Of a stretch of DNA of 6,058 bases, positions 1 through 4,508 are shown piece by piece. The DNA is from Gemmatimonadota bacterium (lineage in GTDB: Bacteria > Gemmatimonadota > Gemmatimonadetes > Palauibacterales > Palauibacteraceae): positions 1 through 6,058 of the forward strand of contig JAMJQV010000113.1 of the NCBI GenBank assembly GCA_023554435.1. The letters are read 5' to 3'. The position numbers and the translations under genes are program-made. The notes under the pieces were generated by a model. The model was not told the origin of the DNA. It saw only the letters and a list, made by a program, of their open reading frames with translations, and ran no database searches. Position 1 is the first letter of the stretch. Each line of letters begins with the position of its first letter.

Positions 1-117
1 ACGATCCAGGTTCGAACGGGCAAGTTCGATCAGGCCATGCTCGATGAAACCCCGACCGAGCAACGTCCGCATCACATCATCGACTCACTGGCCGATGTCC
101 CGTCCCTACTGGGCTGA
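1..117 (+). CDS. C-terminal fragment of an unidentified upstream protein
   Basis: Reading frame 1 is open from the window edge to a TGA at 115-117 and encodes 38 residues beginning TIQVRTGKFDQAML and ending ADVPSLLG. About three quarters of its codons end in G or C, as in the real genes here, and the composition looks like ordinary soluble protein. The frame that competes over the same bases (from ATG 44) reads as low-quality sequence. I do not recognise the family and no motif is visible, so no function is offered. If real, the gene ends just before or slightly inside the start of the carboxypeptidase, which would suggest co-transcription with it. The fragment is short, so an accidental open stretch remains possible. 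Confidence 0.5.
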   Translation, partial: TIQVRTGKFDQAMLDETPTEQRPHHIIDSLADVPSLLG

Positions 118-2494
118 GTCCCCCAATGGTCTCGAGGCGACGACGCCAGGCCGTGTCCGAAGTCGGGTGTCGACCATCCTGTCCGGACTGGCCTTCGTGC
201 TCTTCTCCGGATTGGCTGTCGCGCAGGAGACGGACGGCGCGCGCGCCGTCCAATTGCCTCCGGACCCACCCGAGGCCCACCTCGGTTTTCGTCCCGGCGA
301 AGACCGAAGGGTGGTGGACTGGCGGCAGGCAACGGCCTATCTGGAGGTGCTGGCCGGGCAGAGCGACCGGGTCCGCCTGGACACGATTGGCCGGAGCACC
401 CTCGACCGGCCGATGCTGCTCCTGACGATCACGGATCCAGCCAACCACGCGGAGTTGGAGAAATACCGGGGCACGCAGGCGCTGCTGGCCGACCCCCGCC
501 GAATCGACGGCCCAGGGGCACGTGCGGAGTTGATCCGGACCGGCCGACTCGTCGTCCTGATCACCTCGGCAATCCACCCCACCGAGGTGGGAAGCTCGCT
601 CGTCCCCCTGAACCTCGCCTACCGCCTTGCCGCGGCGACCGACTCGGCCCTGGCCGAAGTCCTCAGAGAATGCGTGGTACTGATCGTGCCGTCGCTGAAT
701 CCAGATGGTGTGGACATGGTTGCCGAGTGGTACCGGGAGTCGGTCGGCATGCCCTGGGAGGGGTCACCGCCTCCCCGCCTGTACCACCATTACACGGGAC
801 ACGACAACAACCGGGACTGGTACTCGTTCACCCAGGTCGAGACCCGGAACGTAGTGGAGCAGGTCTACAACGTCTGGCACCCCCAGATCGTTCACGACAT
901 CCACCAACAGGGACCCTACGGCAGTCGCTATTTCGTCCCGCCCTGGACGAACCCGATCGAGCCGAACGTAGACCCGCTCCTGACCGCGGCGACGAATTCA
1001 CTCGGCACCGCGATCGCATGGCAAATGCTGCGAGAAGGCAAGCAGGGTGTCGTGGTCGGGTCGGGGTACGACGCATGGAGTCCTGCCCGGGCCTACGCCC
1101 ACTATCACGGGGCCGTGCGCATCTTGAGCGAGACCGCCAGCGCACGACTCGCGACCCCGATGGAAGTACCACCGGGCGCAGTGCAGGTGGCGGACCCCGA
1201 TGGCGGCGACGGGGCGGCGTGGAACGACCCGGTTCCGTGGCGCGGCGGCAGCTGGAGTCTGGGCAACATCCTCGATTACATGGAAGCCGGCGCGCTCGCT
1301 CTACTGCGAGCGGCAGCAGCGTCAAGGGAAGCGTGGCTCGAGAACTTCGTCTCGGTGGGTGAACGCGCCGTAGCCGGCTGGCCGGCGTGGCCGGCAGCAT
1401 GGGTAGTCCCGGCCAATCAGGGTAACGAGTCGGGGGTGGCTGAACTCACCAGGATCCTGCGAACCGCACAGGTCGAGATCGACGTGTCCACGGGAGCGCT
1501 CACGGCCGGCGAGTCCAGCTGGCCGGCAGGCAGCCTGGTAATCGAGATGCGGCAACCCTATGCCGCGTTTGCGCAGATGCTCCTGGCCCCGCAGTCCTAT
1601 CCAGGCGGCCTGGAGTATCCCGGAGGCCCCCCCAAAGCTCCGTACGATGTGACCGCACACAACTTGCCGCTGTTTCTCGGTGTACGTGCGGTGCCGACGA
1701 GCCAGATGCCAACCGGCGATATGCAGAGACTGGAAGGGCCGCCCGGATTTGGGCCGCGACACGTGGAGGGCCTGTCGGGACGACCGGGGCTGCTGGTCGG
1801 ATTGTATCAACCGTGGGTGCCGGCAACGGACGAAGGATGGACCCGGTGGCTGTTCGACGGCTACGAGGTTCCCTACGCCACGGTTCACGACCAGCAGGTC
1901 CGGCAGGGCGGGCTGGCACGCCGGTTCACCAGCATCGTGCTGCCGTCCGTGGAGGCCCCCGTGTTGGACAGCGGCTGGGTGCGCGGTTCCATGCCGGTAG
2001 AGTACACCGGCGGCCTGGGGTCGGCGGGCGCGCGCGCACTTCGCGAATTCGTGGAAGAGGGCGGTACGCTGGTGGCTCTGGGTCGATCCGCCTCCTGGGT
2101 AGCCGAGAAGCTGAACCTGCCGGTAGTGGATCGACTGCGCGGCCAGCCGAAGGAAGTGTTCTTCGCGCCCGGTGCACAGGTCAGCCTGCAAGTCGATACG
2201 ACGACGAGTATCGGCCGCGACATGCAGCCCCGGCAGGCGGCATGGATCGAGGGTGGCGGTGCGTTTGATCTGCCGGCCCGAAGCTCCGCCGTATCCGTGG
2301 CCACCTACGGTGCGCGACCTCGTGTCCTGAGCGGCTGGGTACACGGGGCGAGCTCCCTTGCCGGTGCCTCTGCGGTGGTCGAGGTACCCCTGGGAAGTGG
2401 GAGGGTCGTGCTGTTCGGTATCGACCCGCAGCAACGGGGACTCTCGATGGCTACTTTTCCACTGCTGTTCAACGCCCTTCGACCCGCACCCTGA
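95..2494 (+). CDS. Secreted M14-family zinc carboxypeptidase with C-terminal amidotransferase-like domain
   Basis: This is a predicted exported metallopeptidase that would remove residues from peptide C-termini or cleave related amide bonds outside the cytoplasm. Numbering from ATG 95 (799 aa), a signal peptide has arginines at 20, 22 and 24, a hydrophobic core at about 27-42 and an AVA|QE cleavage site after residue 43. The catalytic domain (about 55-400) shows the M14 set: zinc ligands H161 and E164 in HPTE, NPDG at about 202-205, substrate-binding N239/R240 in HDNNRDW, the third zinc ligand H270 in DIHQQG, and the general base E346 in LSETAS. All key residues are present, so it should be active. 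From about 560 a domain resembling the class I glutamine amidotransferase fold follows (GLLVGLYQPW, FVEEGGTLVALG). The only cysteine I see is in the peptidase domain, so the tail is probably structural. The exact substrate is unknown. The start is uncertain: ATG 44 overlaps the upstream frame by 74 bases, ATG 95 gives a long charged n-region, and GTG 167 gives a minimal signal peptide. None has a clear ribosome binding site. Confidence 0.9.
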   Translation: MSRPYWAESPNGLEATTPGRVRSRVSTILSGLAFVLFSGLAVAQETDGARAVQLPPDPPEAHLGFRPGEDRRVVDWRQATAYLEVLAGQSDRVRLDTIGRSTLDRPMLLLTITDPANHAELEKYRGTQALLADPRRIDGPGARAELIRTGRLVVLITSAIHPTEVGSSLVPLNLAYRLAAATDSALAEVLRECVVLIVPSLNPDGVDMVAEWYRESVGMPWEGSPPPRLYHHYTGHDNNRDWYSFTQVETRNVVEQVYNVWHPQIVHDIHQQGPYGSRYFVPPWTNPIEPNVDPLLTAATNSLGTAIAWQMLREGKQGVVVGSGYDAWSPARAYAHYHGAVRILSETASARLATPMEVPPGAVQVADPDGGDGAAWNDPVPWRGGSWSLGNILDYMEAGALALLRAAAASREAWLENFVSVGERAVAGWPAWPAAWVVPANQGNESGVAELTRILRTAQVEIDVSTGALTAGESSWPAGSLVIEMRQPYAAFAQMLLAPQSYPGGLEYPGGPPKAPYDVTAHNLPLFLGVRAVPTSQMPTGDMQRLEGPPGFGPRHVEGLSGRPGLLVGLYQPWVPATDEGWTRWLFDGYEVPYATVHDQQVRQGGLARRFTSIVLPSVEAPVLDSGWVRGSMPVEYTGGLGSAGARALREFVEEGGTLVALGRSASWVAEKLNLPVVDRLRGQPKEVFFAPGAQVSLQVDTTTSIGRDMQPRQAAWIEGGGAFDLPARSSAVSVATYGARPRVLSGWVHGASSLAGASAVVEVPLGSGRVVLFGIDPQQRGLSMATFPLLFNALRPAP

Positions 2495-2504
2495 CGGCTC
2501 AAGG

Positions 2505-2533
2505 TGCGTTTTGCCACATGTCGGCACGACGCA
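2505..2533. promoter_or_regulatory. 29-bp symmetric dyad: candidate activator-binding site or hairpin terminator
   Basis: The outer arms TGCGT (2505-2509) and ACGCA (2529-2533) and the inner arms TGCC (2512-2515) and GGCA (2523-2526) share one centre at base 2519, so 9 bases per side are paired. The dyad begins 10 bases after the carboxypeptidase stop, so it could form a terminator-like hairpin, but no T-run follows. Its centre lies about 122 bp upstream of the predicted pilin transcription start, within the usual range for enhancer sites of sigma-54 activators. Both readings are inference; the symmetry itself is directly visible. Confidence 0.45.
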
Positions 2534-2539
2534 TGGAAT
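2511..2539 (+). promoter_or_regulatory. Weak sigma-70-like promoter candidate
   Basis: TTGCCA (2511-2516) matches five of six bases of the -35 consensus. It is followed after exactly 17 bases by TGGAAT (2534-2539), which matches four of six bases of the -10 consensus. Transcription would start near 2546 and read into the pilin gene. It overlaps the symmetric dyad, so a protein bound there could block it. Matches of this quality arise by chance, and the sigma-54 site downstream is a much better candidate. Confidence 0.2.
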
Positions 2540-2558
2540 AATGAGACTCCCGACATGA

Positions 2559-2627
2559 TGGCACCACCAATCGCGCCTTCAAGTTAGGCGATAAACGCGC
2601 CCCGCCGTGCACTTTGGCACCACCGAT
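2559..2627 (+). repeat. Direct repeat of a TGGCACCACC box, 56 bp apart
   Basis: TGGCACCACCAAT at 2559-2571 and TGGCACCACCGAT at 2615-2627 agree at 12 of 13 positions. The second copy forms the -24 half of the predicted sigma-54 promoter. The first has the same -24 sequence, but CG instead of GC at the required -12 positions, so it should not act as a normal promoter. It could be a remnant of a duplicated promoter, a decoy site for the polymerase, or coincidence. Confidence 0.6.
2574..2590. repeat. Small inverted repeat between the carboxypeptidase and pilin genes
   Basis: CGCCT (2574-2578) and AGGCG (2586-2590) are perfect complements around a 7-base spacer. The centre lies about 59 bp upstream of the predicted pilin start site. 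It could be a minor operator half-site pair or a weak hairpin in read-through transcript. The arms are only five bases, so chance is a reasonable explanation. Confidence 0.25.
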
Positions 2628-2630
2628 GCT
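2615..2630 (+). promoter_or_regulatory. Sigma-54 (-24/-12) promoter of the pilin gene
   Basis: The sequence TGGCACCACCGATGCT carries the full TGGCAC of the -24 element, with GG at 2616-2617, and TGCT of the -12 element, with GC at 2628-2629. Exactly 10 bases separate GG and GC, which is the invariant spacing for RpoN promoters. Transcription should start near 2641, giving a leader of about 47 bases before the pilin ATG. Pilin genes in Pseudomonas, Myxococcus and Geobacter are known to be driven by sigma-54 with an NtrC-family activator such as PilR, so the placement fits. Activation would need such an activator and ATP hydrolysis. Confidence 0.78.
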
Positions 2631-2642
2631 CAATAGGCTCCT

Positions 2643-2660
2643 GCCGGGAACGAGCCCGGC
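2643..2660 (+). promoter_or_regulatory. GC-rich hairpin at the predicted 5' end of the pilin mRNA
   Basis: GCCGGG (2643-2648) and CCCGGC (2655-2660) form a perfect 6-bp all-GC stem around a 6-base loop. The stem starts two bases after the predicted transcription start and ends 14 bases before the ribosome binding site. A stem at the extreme 5' end is a known way to protect an abundant mRNA from decay, which would suit a major pilin. It has no following T-run, so termination is unlikely. Confidence 0.45.
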
Positions 2661-2674
2661 CCGATCCAGGTCGG

Positions 2675-2680
2675 AAGGAG
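2675..2680 (+). promoter_or_regulatory. Ribosome binding site of the pilin gene
   Basis: AAGGAG lies 7 bases before ATG 2688, at near-optimal strength and spacing. It fixes the pilin start and gives a short 10-residue prepilin leader. Confidence 0.85.
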
Positions 2681-2687
2681 CCGAACC

Positions 2688-3095
2688 ATGCACTCGACAT
2701 TTCGCTGGGAGTCAGGTTTCACCCTCGTGGAGATGATGATCGTCCTGACCCTCATATCCATACTCTCGTTCATCGCGACGGTGACTCTCGGGTCCAGCTC
2801 CAGCCAGGCCTACAAGACCGCGATGCTGTCTGATCTGAGAAACGTGGCAACGGCGCAGGAAGCCTACATCGAGCAGACGTTCGCAGAGACCGGGAAGGCC
2901 ACGTACGCCAACAACGTCTCGAAGCTCGCAGTGAACCTGAGCAGCGGTGTCACGGTTCGGCTGCGTGCCAACGGCAACGGCTGGTCAGCCAGGGCCACGC
3001 ACGAGAGGGTCCAGGGAACTCGCTGCTCGGTATACCGCGGGACCATCAAGCCGTTTCCGCCGGCCACTGAAGAAGGCAGGATCGACTGCGACTGA
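2688..3095 (+). CDS. Type IV pilin-like prepilin (PilA/pseudopilin family)
   Basis: This 135-residue prepilin would be cleaved and N-methylated by a PilD-type prepilin peptidase, then assembled into a type IV pilus or pseudopilus. The class III signal is clear. A 10-residue leader (MHSTFRWESG) ends in glycine and is followed by F11 T L V E15, with the invariant glutamate at mature position 5. A hydrophobic helix continues to about residue 34. After it come an amphipathic helix (about 40-65) and a small C-terminal globular part with GWSARATH at 98-105. C113 and C134 are 20 residues apart and could form the C-terminal disulfide loop usual in pilins. The mature protein would be about 125 residues, within the range of major pilins. 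No other pilus genes are adjacent. A sigma-54 promoter, a 5' hairpin and a strong ribosome binding site suggest high, regulated expression. Whether it is a major pilin, a minor pilin or a type II secretion pseudopilin cannot be decided from this window. Confidence 0.92.
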   Translation: MHSTFRWESGFTLVEMMIVLTLISILSFIATVTLGSSSSQAYKTAMLSDLRNVATAQEAYIEQTFAETGKATYANNVSKLAVNLSSGVTVRLRANGNGWSARATHERVQGTRCSVYRGTIKPFPPATEEGRIDCD

Positions 3096-3097
3096 GG

Positions 3098-3111
3098 GCT
3101 CGGCGCCGGGC
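3098..3111. terminator. Weak hairpin between convergent pilin and kinase genes
   Basis: The 17-base gap between the two converging genes contains a near-perfect palindrome around CGGCGCCG (3101-3108). As RNA it can form a five-pair stem, one pair being G-U, with a GCGC loop. There is no T-run on either strand, so it is a poor intrinsic terminator. It is listed because nothing else between the two genes could end transcription. Confidence 0.2.
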
Positions 3112-3112
3112 G

Positions 3113-4486
3113 TCAGGGCTCTGATGTGAAGACGGACGCGGCCCGCAGGGGGAGCCACACCTCGGCCAGGCAGCCGGGGCCGTCCGTCCGATTCCGCAGC
3201 TTCACTCTCCCCCCGTGTGCCTCGACGATCTGACGGCTCAGCGCGAGACCGATTCCCGAGCCCTTCGGCTTGGTGGTGAAGAACGGGACGAACAGGTTCG
3301 CGGTCTGCGCCAGGCCCGGACCTTCGTCTTCGATCCGCACCTCGAGGTGTCCTTCCACTTCCGCCCAGCTGATTCGAACCCCGCCACCGGTTTCGAGCGA
3401 GGCGTCCACCGCGTTGTCCAGGAGATTGATCAGCAGCTGATCGAGTTGATCTCCGTCTGCCTCGACTCTGACATCAGGAGTGTCCAGCACTTCGACCTCG
3501 ATGCGGCTCTCGAGGCTGGCCACGCGCCGCACCCACTCGCGCACGCTCAGCTCCCGTTTCTGGGGATGGGGAAGCTTCGCCAGTCTCGCGTATGATGACA
3601 TGAAGCGACCCAGGGCTTCCGATCGACCGGCGATCACCTGCAGTCCCTCTTTGAGATCTTCGTCATCGTCGTCGTCGGCATCCCTTCGGTCCAGGAGGGC
3701 GCTGAGGCTGGTCGCGATCGACTTGATCGGCGTCAGTGAGTTGTTGATCTCGTGACTCAGCACCCGGATGAGCCGCTGCCACGCCACGCGCTCTTCCTCT
3801 CGCAGCACCTGGCTCAGATCAGCCAGAACGACCAGCCTGTGCGGCCGACCCTCCCACCGGAAGCTCCGCCTTCGAAGCTCCCAGCGTCCTAGACCCTCCG
3901 CCACCGCGACATCCATGACTCGGGGTGTCTCACCGCCCAGGCAGTCACTGAGGCCGAGCTCCTCCGCCGTGTGACCGAGAACCTGTTCTTCGGAGCGCCC
4001 GAGAAGGTGTTCACCCGCCCGATTGATGAGCCGCAGGCGATCGTGGTCGTCGAACGAAAACAGGGCCACGTCAATGACGGTCATCACACGCGTGAGGAGA
4101 TTCGACGCCTCCAGGGCATCGAGTCGCTGATTGTGGAACGAGCCGGCGAGCTGGTTGACCTCGTGCAGGATCAGGCCCAGGGCGTCATCCTTGGCCGGGG
4201 CCCGCGTGCGAAGAGAGTAGTCCCCCTCGCGCAGAGCCTCCAGCATGTTGGATACGGCGTGGAGCGGACGGACCAGCCGGTCCCGCATCGCGACCAGAAT
4301 GGCTGTCCAGGTGCCAAGCACGAAGACGGTGACGGTCCACTGCGTGCGGCTGGCGTGGTCGCCGGTCCAAACCAGGATGAGTGCCGCAATCACCGCCGGC
4401 ACGCCGGACAGGACCGCGAGCAGCGGGATCGCCCTCTGGTAGGTGAGGCGCTTCCTGAGTTCGCGCCTGATGCCGCGAGCAATCAT
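3113..4486 (-). CDS. NtrY-like membrane sensor histidine kinase
   Basis: This 457-residue kinase should autophosphorylate on histidine and pass the phosphate to the response regulator encoded just upstream. Two membrane helices lie at about 18-40 and 50-68, joined by a loop of about ten residues, so there is no periplasmic sensor domain. A HAMP linker (about 71-125) and a PAS domain (about 130-225, with DDHDRLRLINRAGEHLLG) follow. The dimerisation domain carries the phospho-acceptor H245 in LSHEINNSLTPIKS, the NtrY-like form of the H-box. The ATPase domain has the N-box N354/N358 in NLLDNAVDAS, the G1 box DEGPGL (387-392), the F-box FVPFFTTKPKG and the G2 box GSGIGL (409-414). All catalytic motifs are intact. 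An acidic run lies at 269-277 in the helical hairpin after the H-box. The gene follows the regulator by 22 bases with its own good ribosome binding site, so the two form an operon and very probably a cognate pair. The signal sensed is unknown; the membrane or the partner transporter is a reasonable guess. Confidence 0.95.
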   Translation of the reverse strand: MIARGIRRELRKRLTYQRAIPLLAVLSGVPAVIAALILVWTGDHASRTQWTVTVFVLGTWTAILVAMRDRLVRPLHAVSNMLEALREGDYSLRTRAPAKDDALGLILHEVNQLAGSFHNQRLDALEASNLLTRVMTVIDVALFSFDDHDRLRLINRAGEHLLGRSEEQVLGHTAEELGLSDCLGGETPRVMDVAVAEGLGRWELRRRSFRWEGRPHRLVVLADLSQVLREEERVAWQRLIRVLSHEINNSLTPIKSIATSLSALLDRRDADDDDDEDLKEGLQVIAGRSEALGRFMSSYARLAKLPHPQKRELSVREWVRRVASLESRIEVEVLDTPDVRVEADGDQLDQLLINLLDNAVDASLETGGGVRISWAEVEGHLEVRIEDEGPGLAQTANLFVPFFTTKPKGSGIGLALSRQIVEAHGGRVKLRNRTDGPGCLAEVWLPLRAASVFTSEP

Positions 4487-4492
4487 GTGCGG

Positions 4493-4498
4493 CCTCCT
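4493..4498 (-). promoter_or_regulatory. Ribosome binding site of the histidine kinase gene
   Basis: On the minus strand AGGAGG lies 6 bases before the ATG at 4486, inside the 22-base gap after the regulator stop. It supports this start and independent translation of the kinase. Confidence 0.8.
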
Positions 4499-4508
4499 CG
4501 TGGCCGGC

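Noticed and set aside
44..94. N-terminal extension of the carboxypeptidase from ATG 44
   Set aside because: It overlaps a plausible upstream gene by 74 bases, has no ribosome binding site and places the signal peptide more than 40 residues from the start.
670..1362. 230-residue plus-strand frame inside the carboxypeptidase
   Set aside because: It overlaps the zinc-binding and catalytic segments of the M14 gene in another register and is strongly arginine-rich, so it is a shadow frame.
1322..2527. 401-residue open frame on the minus strand opposite the carboxypeptidase
   Set aside because: It lies entirely against a well-supported M14 gene, has no recognisable domain and is rich in arginine, histidine and glycine. 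Such frames are typical products of the antisense strand in high-GC genes.
3096..3112. Bidirectional intrinsic terminator between the converging genes
   Set aside because: The palindrome is too short to form a strong stem with a loop and there is no T-run in either direction. It is kept only as a low-confidence entry.
3656..3682. GTC/GAC triplet repeat considered as a microsatellite or CRISPR-like element
   Set aside because: It is short, in frame and explained by the acidic tract of the kinase. There are no repeat-spacer units.
4302..4316. Minus-strand TGGCAC followed at the correct distance by GC inside the kinase gene
   Set aside because: The -24 half matches sigma-54, but the -12 half reads CAGC rather than TTGC. 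The site encodes conserved membrane-helix residues and no gene start follows it, so it is most likely chance.
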